Part shown: one piece after another, positions 40,074-48,873 of the stretch
Layout: each line of letters begins with the position of its first letter
Position numbering within the stretch: position 1 is the first letter of the stretch
Assembly: GCF_004366355.1 (NCBI RefSeq)
Contig: NZ_SODV01000001.1
Location: forward strand, 558,001-622,000
Direction: 5' to 3'
DNA: 64,000 bases
Source of the DNA: Dinghuibacter silviterrae
GTDB taxonomy: Bacteria; Bacteroidota; Bacteroidia; Chitinophagales; Chitinophagaceae
Made by a program: the position numbers and the translations under genes
Notes under the pieces: generated by a model
Told to the model about the DNA's origin: nothing
Databases searched by the model: none
Seen by the model: only the letters and a program-made list of their open reading frames with translations

Positions 40074-42041
40074 TTAGGCCGGTTCCACCCAGGCCCCGTT
40101 GTCCTTGATCAGTCCGATCAATTCTTCCACGGCAATCGTGCTGTCGATGTTTCGCTTCACGATGTCTTTTCCCTTATACAGCGTGATCTTCCCGACGCCG
40201 CTGCCCACGTACCCGAAGTCGGCATCCGCCATTTCCCCGGGGCCGTTGACGATACAGCCCATGATGGCGATCTTCACCCCTTTCAGGTGGTGGGTCACCG
40301 AACGGATCCTGGCCGTGGTTTCCTGCAGCTCGAAAAGGGTCCGCCCACAGCTGGGGCATGAAATGTATTCTGTTTTGCTGATCCGCGTCCTCGTCGCCTG
40401 GAGGATCGAAAAGGCCGTATTGTTCAGGAGTCCTTCCAGACCGTGTTGCTCCTGGTAGTTGCGGCCGGAAACCTGGACCGCGCCCCCCTCCGCTCTCAGA
40501 AAGACCCCATCCCCCATCCCATCGAGCAGCAGTGCGCCCGTTTCCGTGGCAAATTGGATCAGGTGTTCATCGGCCGTTTGACCGGCACTCGTCGACATGA
40601 GCAGCACCGGTCTTTTCGACCCGCGCTCCTGCAAAGTCACTAACGTCCTTCTCACAGCGGCCATCGCGTGCGGGTTGTCGCTGGTCAGGCAAAGGACAAC
40701 GCCCGGGTCCCGCAGTAGGGCCTCCGGGATCTCCTCCGGGGCTTGTGCATCGCTGCAATGCAGGCGCACGAAGTGCACGCCGGGCTGTGCGCCGCCACTC
40801 GCGCCCGTTTGGCCGCTGTACGCCGCCGCTTCCCAAAACGGGATCCGGTCCCCCTTTACCGCCGCGTCGGCCACGACCTTCAGCGTTCCGGGCAGCGCGA
40901 ACGACGGCAAAGAACCGCCGGTATAAATATAATCCGCAGCGGTATCCGCAATGTTCCATTTATCCGAAGCCCCGTCGTAGGTATAGCCGATGCTCTTCAG
41001 GTCCTCCGGCCGGAGCGCAGACAAGTGGCTCAGATCGGCCATGACAACGGGTACATGCGTCCCGCCGATATTGCCAACCGGATCGGTGGCGCGTCTTTGA
41101 TAGTGAAACGGATCGTAAGGGAGCGGACCGACAGGTTCAATGACCGGGTTGGCCGACCGGTGCGTATACCGTTTGACGATATCGCGACAAACGGGTATTT
41201 CCAGTTCCGGATCCTCGGTAAGGCTGACGCGGATCGTATCCCCCAGTCCGTCCTCCAGCAATGTCCCGATCCCAATGGCGGACTTGATCCGTCCGTCCTC
41301 TCCGTCTCCTGCTTCGGTGACACCGAGGTGCAGTGGGTAGCAAACCCCGAATTCCTCCTCCATTTGCCGGACCAGCAGGCGGTACGCCTGAACCATTACC
41401 TGCGGGTTGCTGGCTTTCATGCTCAGCACGATTTGGTGGTATTGTTCGTCCCGGGCGATCCGGAGGAATTCCATGGCGCTTTCGACCATCCCCGTGGGCG
41501 TGTCCCCATACCGGCTCATAATGCGGTCGCTCAGGGAACCATGGTTGGTCCCGATGCGCATCGCCGTGCCGTATTGTTTACAGATGGCGATCAGGGGTAA
41601 AAAGCGTTCCCGGATGCGGTCCAGTTCTTCCAGGTAATCCGCGTCGGTATAGTCGATAAAAGCAAACTTTTTCTTGTCTACATAGTTCCCCGGGTTAACC
41701 CTGACCTTTTCCACGATCCGGGCCGCGATCTCCGCAGCGTTGGGGGTAAAATGGATGTCCGCGACCAGGGGGGTATGGTAGCCCCTCGCCCTCAACGCAT
41801 TCCGGATGCTTTCCAGGTTCTCCGCTTCCTTTTTGCTGGGCGCCGTGATGCGTACCATTTCAGCCCCGGCTTCTATACAGCGGATGCTTTGCTCCACGGT
41901 ACCTAAGGTATCCATGGTATCGGTCGTCGTCATCGTCTGGACACGTATGGGATGGAAGTTGCCGAGAACGAGGTCGCCCACCTTTACTTCGAGGGTCTTG
42001 AGGCGTTTATATTCGGTCAGGGAAGGCGCGTACAACTGCAT
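40074..42041 (-). CDS. ispG: (E)-4-hydroxy-3-methylbut-2-enyl-diphosphate synthase (long form)
   Basis: Penultimate step of the MEP isoprenoid pathway. At 655 residues it is the long plant/Bacteroidetes type with a central insert of about 250 residues between the TIM barrel (TTTDTMDTLGTVEQSIRCIEAG, RVNPGNYVD, IGTNHGSLSDRIMSRYGDT) and the iron-sulfur domain (SCPSCGRTLFELQE and IMGCIVNGPGEMADADFGYVGSG). A -7 box (TACCTTTG) ends 4 nt before the ATG. Confidence 0.96.
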   Translation of the reverse strand: MQLYAPSLTEYKRLKTLEVKVGDLVLGNFHPIRVQTMTTTDTMDTLGTVEQSIRCIEAGAEMVRITAPSKKEAENLESIRNALRARGYHTPLVADIHFTPNAAEIAARIVEKVRVNPGNYVDKKKFAFIDYTDADYLEELDRIRERFLPLIAICKQYGTAMRIGTNHGSLSDRIMSRYGDTPTGMVESAMEFLRIARDEQYHQIVLSMKASNPQVMVQAYRLLVRQMEEEFGVCYPLHLGVTEAGDGEDGRIKSAIGIGTLLEDGLGDTIRVSLTEDPELEIPVCRDIVKRYTHRSANPVIEPVGPLPYDPFHYQRRATDPVGNIGGTHVPVVMADLSHLSALRPEDLKSIGYTYDGASDKWNIADTAADYIYTGGSLPSFALPGTLKVVADAAVKGDRIPFWEAAAYSGQTGASGGAQPGVHFVRLHCSDAQAPEEIPEALLRDPGVVLCLTSDNPHAMAAVRRTLVTLQERGSKRPVLLMSTSAGQTADEHLIQFATETGALLLDGMGDGVFLRAEGGAVQVSGRNYQEQHGLEGLLNNTAFSILQATRTRISKTEYISCPSCGRTLFELQETTARIRSVTHHLKGVKIAIMGCIVNGPGEMADADFGYVGSGVGKITLYKGKDIVKRNIDSTIAVEELIGLIKDNGAWVEPA

Positions 42042-42045
42042 GGGA

Positions 42046-42053
42046 CAAAGGTA
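42046..42053 (-). promoter_or_regulatory. -7 box (TACCTTTG) for ispG
   Basis: Exact TAnnTTTG, only 4 nt from the ispG ATG; suggests a leaderless transcript. Confidence 0.45.
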
Positions 42054-42057
42054 GGGA

Positions 42058-42705
42058 TTACCAGTCTTTTTCCGGTTGTTGAGGCGTGGCGTGGGCCTTC
42101 TCCATCTTTTCCTGGAGGTCTTTTTCCTTCTGTTCCATGGCTTTGAGCAGTTGCTCCGCCTGTTGTTTGGTCAGCTTGCTTTGTTGCTGCTGGGGTTGCT
42201 GCTGCTGTTGTTGTTGCTGTTGTTTCTGCTGCTTCTGCTTTTGTTTTGGCTGTTGTTGCTGCTGTTTTTGCTGTTGCTGCTGTTGTTGCTGCGCCAGGGC
42301 CTTTTGGAGGTTGAAGCGTGCATCCTGATCCTCGGGGTTAATCTTCAACGCGTTTTTATATGCGTCTATACACTCGGGCAGCTTTTGCTGTTGCTGGAGA
42401 GTGACCCCTTCGTTATAGTAGGCTTTTTGCTGGAAATCCCGGTCCTTGGTGGACTTGGCCACCTTATCATAGGCCGTGGCCGCCTCGTCCAGTTTCTTAC
42501 CCTTATACAGCGCGTTCCCGAGGTTATACTGCCCGATCTCGCTCGTGGGTTGTTTGTCCAGGGCGCTTTTATAGGCTTCGGCCGCCTTGTCGAACTGTTG
42601 CTGCTTATACGCCTCATTCCCCTTCTTGATCAGTGCATTGGCTTGTTGTGCCCGGCTGACCAGGGTAAACGCGAGAAGGCTCAGGGTCCAAAAAAAAGGT
42701 TTCAT
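42058..42705 (-). CDS. batC: BatC-like TPR protein with polyglutamine tract
   Basis: 215 residues. Signal peptide (FWTLSLLAFTLVSRAQ), three TPRs (ALIKKGNEAYKQQQFDKAAEAYKSAL, IGQYNLGNALYKGKKLDEAATAYDKV, YYNEGVTLQQQQKLPECIDAYKNALKINPEDQD), then a low-complexity Q/K-rich stretch (about residues 138-175). Bat proteins are linked to oxygen tolerance and envelope stress in Bacteroides. The start overlaps the batB stop by 4 nt. Confidence 0.85.
   Translation of the reverse strand: MKPFFWTLSLLAFTLVSRAQQANALIKKGNEAYKQQQFDKAAEAYKSALDKQPTSEIGQYNLGNALYKGKKLDEAATAYDKVAKSTKDRDFQQKAYYNEGVTLQQQQKLPECIDAYKNALKINPEDQDARFNLQKALAQQQQQQQQKQQQQQPKQKQKQQKQQQQQQQQQPQQQQSKLTKQQAEQLLKAMEQKEKDLQEKMEKAHATPQQPEKDW
42182..42292. 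repeat. CTG/TTG trinucleotide tract coding poly-Gln in BatC
   Basis: About 110 nt dominated by (C/T)TG triplets on the plus strand, i.e. CAG/CAA codons on the coding strand, interrupted by a few Lys and Pro codons. Prone to slippage. Confidence 0.85.
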
Positions 42706-43703
42706 ACAGCCACCGGTTTTTGTCGTTTCTCCGGGATACACCATTCCACCAGCAAGACAACGAGCGCCCCCCAGAGGAAGTAAAAGAAATAACTGTCGTA
42801 TTGTGCAAAATTGTCGTCTTCGTATGACTGCCCGCCCATGTCGTTCAACGACTTTTCCAGGTTCCCCACCACCGCGTCCGTGTTGTCATACAGCTGGTAG
42901 GTTCCCCCCGTCTTGCCGGCCAGGTCCTGGAGCAAAGACTGGTTGAGCTTGGTCACCACCGCATTTCCCTCGGCGTCCTTTTTGTTTTCCCCCGTACTGG
43001 GGTCCACGATAAAAGCACCGGTGGGCGAACCAAGACCGATGGTGTGCAGTACCACGCCCTCGCCCCGCAGTTGCTCGGCGACCTTGGGAGCGTTCTCGTC
43101 GTGGTCCTCACCGTCCGTGATCAGGATGGCGGCCTTGTATTTCTTCTCCTTGTTGTTAAACATGGTTTGCGCCATCTGCAGCGCTTCGCCGATCGACGTC
43201 CCCTGGGTAGGCGCCGACGCCGGGCTCGCGGCGTCCAGGTACATTTTGGCTGCCGCGTGGTCCGAGCTAAGGGGCATATTGAGATAAGCGTGCCCGGCAA
43301 AAATGATCAGACCGACACGGTCATCGGGTATGTCGTCCAGCAAACGGCTGATCACCTGTTTGGCCCTCGCCAGGCGGGACGGCTGAAGGTCCCCCGCCAG
43401 CATACTGTTGCTTACATCCAGGAGAATCATGACATCCAGCCCTTTCCGGTTTACTTTGCCCCCGGTCTTATGCTGCAGGTTCGCCAACCCGAGGATCATC
43501 AACACCAGCGCCGCCAGCGCCAGCCCAAACTTGATAGCAAAGTTCCTCGGACTGTAGTTCCGCGTCAATTGGTCCACCAGCGCCGGATCTCCGATCCGGG
43601 TGCGGACCCTTTTCTTCCACGACAGAACCAGGTAGAAAAGGTACCCAAAGGCGGGAAGCAGGGCCAGCCCGTACAGGTAGTAGGTATGTTGAAAATGCAA
43701 CAC
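42702..43703 (-). CDS. batB: BatB-like VWA-domain membrane protein
   Basis: 333 residues. Two N-terminal membrane helices (YYLYGLALLPAFGYLFYLVL; FGLALAALVLMILGLANL), a VWA domain with intact MIDAS DVSNSM, TDGEDHDENAP, and a C-terminal membrane helix (FFYFLWGALVVLLVEWC). Divergence from BatA versus BatB was assigned from its position before batC; batA, batD and batE are absent from the window. Confidence 0.88.
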   Translation of the reverse strand: MLHFQHTYYLYGLALLPAFGYLFYLVLSWKKRVRTRIGDPALVDQLTRNYSPRNFAIKFGLALAALVLMILGLANLQHKTGGKVNRKGLDVMILLDVSNSMLAGDLQPSRLARAKQVISRLLDDIPDDRVGLIIFAGHAYLNMPLSSDHAAAKMYLDAASPASAPTQGTSIGEALQMAQTMFNNKEKKYKAAILITDGEDHDENAPKVAEQLRGEGVVLHTIGLGSPTGAFIVDPSTGENKKDAEGNAVVTKLNQSLLQDLAGKTGGTYQLYDNTDAVVGNLEKSLNDMGGQSYEDDNFAQYDSYFFYFLWGALVVLLVEWCIPEKRQKPVAV

Positions 43704-43713
43704 GTGTTTTTTA

Positions 43714-44472
43714 TTACATAACGCCTTTGAAGAATCCTTGTTGTGTCAGAATTTTCCGCATCAGCACCCCGGCGCCTTTGTCTCCGTCTATATTAAGGAC
43801 GAAAAAATACGGATGATTCCGCTCTTCTATCCAACCCAGGGCCCAGCCTACCGGGTGTCCCGTGGAATCCGAGGTGTAGTTTTCCGTCCACGCCAGCGTA
43901 TACAATGTCGTCTTTTCCCGCTCCATCACCGTCCGCATCACTTCCTGCGTCCTTTTCTGGAAGGGAAGCTGGTCGAAAAACAAGCGCTTTACCAAACCCA
44001 GTTGTTCGTCCGGTGAAATGGTCAGGTTCGCTCCGCCCCGGGTATCCATGTTCCCGTAAGATATGGCCTTTATCCTATTGTTTATCGTATCCGCCCCGAG
44101 CACCTGCGCCAGGGTTTTGAAATACGCGGCATCGTCGGTGCGGAATGCATCTGCGAGGGACTCGCCGGCGCTGTCAGCCCCTGGCGCGTCGCCGGCGAAG
44201 CCGGCCTTCTTTTCGTCAAAGACCTTGCCGGTTTCCAGTCCAACGAGCCCCGTGAGGATGTTTAACGTCCCTCCGGCCGGAAAGCGTTGCAGATACCTGT
44301 CTTTATTGTAGATCGTGAACTCGTTGCGCCCATTGTCATACAGGGCGAAACACCCATGGACACCGGCCGTGTCGAAATACGGCTTCAGGTAATCCGCCTT
44401 GTCCACATTATTCAGCGAACACCCCCCGGCCAGGCCTGCGAGGGCGCACATCAATAAAACCTTGCGCATCAT
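43714..44472 (-). CDS. Class D beta-lactamase-like lipoprotein, catalytic residues lost
   Basis: 252 residues, lipoprotein-type signal with C18 (LAGGCS). The body aligns by eye to OXA-type enzymes: [73 protein letters not shown]. However the S-x-x-K motif is GTLN (68-71), S-x-V is D-x-A (113-115), and KTG is replaced by TLA (192-194); only YGN (139-141) remains. It cannot work as a serine beta-lactamase and may bind peptidoglycan-like ligands. It overlaps kbl by 4 nt and precedes batB by 10 nt. Confidence 0.8.
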   Translation of the reverse strand: MMRKVLLMCALAGLAGGCSLNNVDKADYLKPYFDTAGVHGCFALYDNGRNEFTIYNKDRYLQRFPAGGTLNILTGLVGLETGKVFDEKKAGFAGDAPGADSAGESLADAFRTDDAAYFKTLAQVLGADTINNRIKAISYGNMDTRGGANLTISPDEQLGLVKRLFFDQLPFQKRTQEVMRTVMEREKTTLYTLAWTENYTSDSTGHPVGWALGWIEERNHPYFFVLNIDGDKGAGVLMRKILTQQGFFKGVM

Positions 44473-45656
44473 TTAATCACCCCCAGGGATTTCCCGATTT
44501 TCGTAAACGCTGCGATCGCCTTGTCCAGGTGATGTTGTTCGTGGGCCGCGCTCAGCTGCACCCTGATCCTTGCCTGGCCTTTGGCCACCACCGGGTAAAA
44601 GAACCCGATCACATAGATCCCCTCATCGAGCAGGCTGGCCGCCATCTTTTGCGCCAGCACCGCGTCGTACAACATGATCGGTACGATGGGGTGGTCGCCA
44701 GGCTTGATGTCAAAACCGGCGGCGGTCATATTATCCCGGAAATACCGCGTATTCCACTCCAGCTTGTCTCGGAGCGCCGTGGTTTCGGTGAGCATGTCGA
44801 GCACCGCGATAGAAGCCCCCACGATGCTCGGCGCCAGGGTATTGGAAAACAGGTAGGGCCGGCTGCGCTGCCGCAACATGTCGATCACTTCCTTACGTCC
44901 GCTGGTGAAACCGCCCGAAGCACCGCCCAGGGCCTTTCCCAGGGTGCCAGTGATCAAATCGATCCGCCCCATGACCCCGCGGTATTCATGGGTTCCCCTT
45001 CCGGTCTTGCCCAGGAAGCCGGAGCTGTGCGACTCGTCGCTCATCACCGCGGCGTCGTATTTTTCCGCCAGGGCCACGATTTCGTCCAGGCGGGCGATGG
45101 TCCCATCCATGCTAAAGGAGCCGTCCGTTACGATGATCCGGCTCCGGGCGCCCGCGGCCTCTTTCAGCTTCGCCTCCAGGTCACCCATGTCGTTGTTTTT
45201 ATAACGATACCGCTGCGCCTTGCACAACCTTACCCCGTCGATGATCGACGCGTGGTTGAGCTCGTCCGAGATGATGGCATCCGCTTCCCCGAACAAGGGT
45301 TCGAAAACCCCGCCGTTGGCGTCAAACGCTGCCACATATAGAATGGTGTCCTCCGTCCCCAGGAAACGCGAGATTTTTGCCTCTAGTTCCTTGTGGATGT
45401 CCTGCGTCCCGCAGATAAAGCGCACGCTGCTCATCCCGTACCCCCTGCTGTCCAAGGCTTTATGAGCCGCTTCCAGGACCTTTGGGTGGGAGGAAAGTCC
45501 CAGGTAATTGTTCGCGCAAAGGTTGATCACGTTTTTCCCGTTGACCAGGATGTCCGCCCCCTGCTCGCTCGCGATGATCCTTTCTGTCTTGTACAATCCT
45601 TCCGACCGGATGGCTTCCAATTCCTTGCCCAACCGGCTAACCAGGTTTTCGTTCAT
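44469..45656 (-). CDS. kbl: Glycine C-acetyltransferase (2-amino-3-ketobutyrate CoA ligase)
   Basis: PLP enzyme of threonine catabolism, 395 residues. [60 protein letters not shown], and the PLP lysine in [15 protein letters not shown]. Other alpha-oxoamine synthases (BioF) are possible, but the [13 protein letters not shown] sequence fits Kbl. A -7 box lies 19 nt upstream. No tdh beside it. Confidence 0.94.
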   Translation of the reverse strand: MNENLVSRLGKELEAIRSEGLYKTERIIASEQGADILVNGKNVINLCANNYLGLSSHPKVLEAAHKALDSRGYGMSSVRFICGTQDIHKELEAKISRFLGTEDTILYVAAFDANGGVFEPLFGEADAIISDELNHASIIDGVRLCKAQRYRYKNNDMGDLEAKLKEAAGARSRIIVTDGSFSMDGTIARLDEIVALAEKYDAAVMSDESHSSGFLGKTGRGTHEYRGVMGRIDLITGTLGKALGGASGGFTSGRKEVIDMLRQRSRPYLFSNTLAPSIVGASIAVLDMLTETTALRDKLEWNTRYFRDNMTAAGFDIKPGDHPIVPIMLYDAVLAQKMAASLLDEGIYVIGFFYPVVAKGQARIRVQLSAAHEQHHLDKAIAAFTKIGKSLGVIK

Positions 45657-45675
45657 AATCAGGATTTAGGGAAAA

Positions 45676-45683
45676 CAAAAGTA
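45676..45683 (-). promoter_or_regulatory. -7 box (TACTTTTG) for kbl
   Basis: Minus-strand TAnnTTTG, 19 nt before the kbl ATG, in the divergent region shared with the ECF sigma gene. Confidence 0.5.
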
Positions 45684-45794
45684 AAGATTGAGCCCGAAAT
45701 TTCTTTGGCCGCCCTGTAACTTTCCGGCCCCTTTGGGCGTAATATAGGCAAACCCCGATCGAACGGCGTAAATTTATCAGGTGCCGAACCGCTT

Positions 45795-46280
45795 ATGACC
45801 CCACAGGAATACAATCAATGTGTGAGCCAGTACGCAGATAATGTGTACCGCTTCATATTGAAGAACTTAGGAAGGGAAGAAGATGCAAGGGACGTGGTTC
45901 AGGCCTCCTTCGAAAAGCTATGGAGCAATCGTGAACAGGTGGACGCCGCCCGGAGCAAGTCCTATCTGTTCACGATCGCGTATCACCAGATGATCGATCA
46001 TATCCGCAAAAGCAAAAGGGTCCTGCTGCGTGAAGACTTCCGTGAAGACGCCAAGGTCCAGGACGCACCCTCGAACAACACCCGGAAGCTTCTGATGGAA
46101 GCCTTGAGCCGTTTGAACGAAACCCAGCGAAGCCTGGTCATGCTCAAGGACTACGAGGGGTATAGCTATGAAGAAATCGGCCGTATCACCGGTCTGAACG
46201 AAAGCCAGGTGAAGGTATACCTTCACCGCGCCCGCGTCCAGCTCCGGGATTATATCGTTAAAATGGAGAACGTATTATGA
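45795..46280 (+). CDS. RNA polymerase ECF sigma factor
   Basis: 161 residues. Region 2 YNQCVSQYADNVYRFILKNLGREEDARDVVQASFEKLW and IAYHQMIDHIRKSK; region 4 LNETQRSLVMLKDYEGYSYEEIGRITGLNESQVKVYLHRARVQLR. The stop overlaps the next start by 4 nt (ATGA), coupling sigma and anti-sigma translation. Divergent from kbl. Confidence 0.93.
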   Translation: MTPQEYNQCVSQYADNVYRFILKNLGREEDARDVVQASFEKLWSNREQVDAARSKSYLFTIAYHQMIDHIRKSKRVLLREDFREDAKVQDAPSNNTRKLLMEALSRLNETQRSLVMLKDYEGYSYEEIGRITGLNESQVKVYLHRARVQLRDYIVKMENVL

Positions 46281-47335
46281 ACCTGACACGCCATAACTAC
46301 GAGGAGTATTTCCTGCTCTATGTGGATGGGGAACTGGCCGCCGAAGAGCGCCTGGCCGTGGAGGTATTCCTGGAAGAGCATCCCGACCTTGTCGAAGAAA
46401 TGGAAAACCTCCGGATGACCATCCTCCCCCAGGATGAGGTATACACCTTTGAAGATAAAAGCCTGTTGTACCGGCTACCCGCAGCTCCTGCCAGGGTCAT
46501 CCCCCTGGCCCGGAGGCGTTTTTCCATTGCGGCCGCCGTTGCCATCATCCTCCTTGCCTCCGGTACCCTCTGGGTGCTCCGGGACAGGTCCCACGAGCAG
46601 GCCGCCGGCGGGGCTACCGCCTCCACCCCTGGGGCCGCTTCGGTGGCGCAGCCCGGAGCGGCTTCCGGCGATCGCGTTGCGGGTGCCGCTTCCGGCGACC
46701 CCGTCGCGGGCGCCGCTTCCGGCAGTCCCTCCGCGGGCGTACGGCCCGGCGTGAACCCTGGGGCCGCCGTTGGCGCGCAACCCGGCGCGAACCCCGGCGG
46801 GACCGCCACTGATGTACAACCTGGCGCGGTGCCCAACCCCACCACGGGCATAAACCCCGGCGGGACCGGCCCCGCTATCGCAGCTACCCACACCGGCAAT
46901 ACGCGCCCGGTCGGGCCCGCGACCACCGGGCCCGCGACCACCGGATCCAAAGAACCGGCCACCATAGCCACAACGGGCGCAACAAAAACGTCCGACGGCC
47001 CCGATCTGGGCCCCCTTCCCTCGTTACGCACCACTACATCCGCCGATCTTGCCATCGCACACCCCCCGGCCCCTGCGCACCACCCGCGCCCCGAACCCGC
47101 GATCATCGACGGTTCCCGGAATAATCCCGCCCTTGCTGTAACAACCACGCCTTCCCCTGCGTATCACACATTAGAGGAAGGGGACCAGGCGGCCGACGGG
47201 GACAAGATCCTTTTCGTGCGGGCCGACCAGGTAATGAACGGCGAGGTGAAGGGCTTTTTCCGCAGGGCAGGCCGCCTGTTGAAACGCTCCACCCCCTTCA
47301 ATTCGGACAACGTTCGCCCTGAGTCCGACAAATAA
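46277..47335 (+). CDS. Probable anti-sigma factor with low-complexity extracytoplasmic region
   Basis: 352 residues. N-terminal cytosolic segment (NLTRHNYEEYFLLYVDGELAAEERLAVEVFLEEHPDLVEEM) typical of Bacteroidota anti-sigma factors, one membrane span (about 82-102, FSIAAAVAIILLASGTLWVL), then a 180-residue Ala/Gly/Pro/Thr region containing 9-residue tandem repeats. The C-terminus is basic (GFFRRAGRLLKRSTPFN). Coupled to the sigma gene; the outer membrane protein follows 4 nt later. Confidence 0.78.
   Translation: MNLTRHNYEEYFLLYVDGELAAEERLAVEVFLEEHPDLVEEMENLRMTILPQDEVYTFEDKSLLYRLPAAPARVIPLARRRFSIAAAVAIILLASGTLWVLRDRSHEQAAGGATASTPGAASVAQPGAASGDRVAGAASGDPVAGAASGSPSAGVRPGVNPGAAVGAQPGANPGGTATDVQPGAVPNPTTGINPGGTGPAIAATHTGNTRPVGPATTGPATTGSKEPATIATTGATKTSDGPDLGPLPSLRTTTSADLAIAHPPAPAHHPRPEPAIIDGSRNNPALAVTTTPSPAYHTLEEGDQAADGDKILFVRADQVMNGEVKGFFRRAGRLLKRSTPFNSDNVRPESDK
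46658..46738 (+). repeat. Three 27-nt tandem repeats in the anti-sigma gene
   Basis: 46658-46684, 46685-46711, 46712-46738 encode AASGDRVAG, AASGDPVAG, AASGSPSAG. Confidence 0.8.
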
Positions 47336-47339
47336 CAAA

Positions 47340-48197
47340 ATGAACTATTCTCTCAAAAACTCTTGTATGCGACATTTTGGAATTCTGGGCGCCCTTCTGG
47401 GCTTGACCCTTCATGGCTGGGCTCAAAAGGACACGACAAAAACGGGCACCGGGGACACGGTAAAGGTGGGCGGCATCATCATCGTCAACAAGGACGACCA
47501 CTCCGACCGGGGCGGTGACATCACCTGGGACAGCACGGGCAGAATACACCATTATCGTTATCGTTCCCATAAAGGACTAAGCACCGACTGGTTCCTGGTT
47601 GACTTTGGTTTTGATAACTATACGGACAACACCGTTTATACGTCTGCCGCTACCCAGGCGCTGTCCCCCGGGGCCACCGCCGACCGGTTTACACTTAGGA
47701 ACGGCAAGTCCATCAACTTCAACCTTTGGTTTTTCATGTCAAAGCTGAACCTTTATAAAGGGGTCATCAACCTGAAGTATGGGCTTGGCATCGAAACCCA
47801 CAACTATCGCTATACCAGCAACGTCGTCTACCGGCAGAACCCCCTGGAAATCGTACCGGACACGATTAGTTACCGGAAAAACAAACTGGCCACCGACTTC
47901 CTGACGCTACCTGTCATGATCAACTTTACCTTTAACCCCGGGCACTCCAACCCCATCGGCCTGAGCGTAGGTATGAGCGGCGGCTACCTTTATTCCGGGC
48001 GGCAAAAGCTGATCAGCTCCGAACACGGCAAACAAAAGACCCACAGCAGCTTTAACCTCGAACCCTGGCGTCTTTCCTACATCGCGGAGCTCAACCTCGG
48101 ACCGGTCGGCATCTACGGGGAGCTGGCCACCAAGTCGATGTACAAATACGGGCTCGACATGACGCCTTATGCGGTAGGTATCCGTCTGGACTATTAA
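47340..48197 (+). CDS. Outer membrane beta-barrel protein
   Basis: 285 residues. Signal peptide (ILGALLGLTLHGWAQ), then a short linker and alternating amphipathic strands ending VGIYGELATKSMYKYGLDMTPYAVGIRLDY, with a C-terminal aromatic as in outer membrane barrels of Bacteroidota. Third gene of the sigma/anti-sigma operon, so it is a likely target or co-regulated envelope component. An inner ATG at 47367 (MRHFG) gives a cleaner signal peptide. Confidence 0.8.
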   Translation: MNYSLKNSCMRHFGILGALLGLTLHGWAQKDTTKTGTGDTVKVGGIIIVNKDDHSDRGGDITWDSTGRIHHYRYRSHKGLSTDWFLVDFGFDNYTDNTVYTSAATQALSPGATADRFTLRNGKSINFNLWFFMSKLNLYKGVINLKYGLGIETHNYRYTSNVVYRQNPLEIVPDTISYRKNKLATDFLTLPVMINFTFNPGHSNPIGLSVGMSGGYLYSGRQKLISSEHGKQKTHSSFNLEPWRLSYIAELNLGPVGIYGELATKSMYKYGLDMTPYAVGIRLDY

Positions 48198-48280
48198 ACC
48201 AGCGGCCGCCCACATTGTCAAACCACCAACAAAATATTCCCCCCATTCGTTACGTTTGAAGGGAATGTAAATCCGGTGCA

Positions 48281-48841
48281 ATGACAACGATACCCTCCGG
48301 GCGTCTGCTGCTGGCATGCAGCATCTTTTGCCTGTTTGCCTCTACTCAAATCTGTAAAGCACAAGCTTTGGTTTCCGCGGGTGCGGGAAAGGTCGCCAGC
48401 ACGACGGGTTACCTGATTATCGTCGACAAGGCTGCCAACGCATTATATGTTTATAATGAGCGGGGCCGCATCCTGACGTACAGGGCGGTTTTTGGAGAGG
48501 GGGAGCCCGGCGACAAACTGATGGAAGGGGACAACAAGACACCCCTGGGTTTGTTTCACGTCATTGCCAAAAAGATACACCCCCAATGGGGGCCCTTTCT
48601 CCTCCTGGATTATCCTACCCAGGACAGTTACAGAAAATTCAACGAGGCCAAGGCGGAAGGACGCATACCCGCATCCGCGCATATCGGCGGTGGCATCGGT
48701 ATCCACGGAACCCGCTGGAACGAGGACTTCGCCGTGGACCGGCTCCAGAACTGGACATGGGGTTGCATTTCCGTAAAACACGAGGAGGCGCGCTATCTGT
48801 ATGACCTCATCCCGGTCGGCACCGAGGTCCTGGTCCGCTGA
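48281..48841 (+). CDS. L,D-transpeptidase (YkuD domain), secreted
   Basis: 186 residues. Signal peptide (LLACSIFCLFASTQICKAQ), YkuD fold starting GYLIIVDKAANALYVYNERGRIL, FGEGEPGDKLMEGDNKTPLGLFHV, and the catalytic site GIGIHGTRWNEDF...WGCISVKHEEARYLYDLI with His and Cys. Forms 3-3 peptidoglycan cross-links or anchors proteins. 83 nt after the beta-barrel gene. Confidence 0.92.
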   Translation: MTTIPSGRLLLACSIFCLFASTQICKAQALVSAGAGKVASTTGYLIIVDKAANALYVYNERGRILTYRAVFGEGEPGDKLMEGDNKTPLGLFHVIAKKIHPQWGPFLLLDYPTQDSYRKFNEAKAEGRIPASAHIGGGIGIHGTRWNEDFAVDRLQNWTWGCISVKHEEARYLYDLIPVGTEVLVR

Positions 48842-48873
48842 GCCCCGGGCAAAACGCGCCGAGGGCGCCGGCC

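Noticed and set aside
46657-46900. CRISPR-like tandem repeats
   Set aside because: Repeats are contiguous 27-nt coding units without spacers, in frame with the anti-sigma protein.
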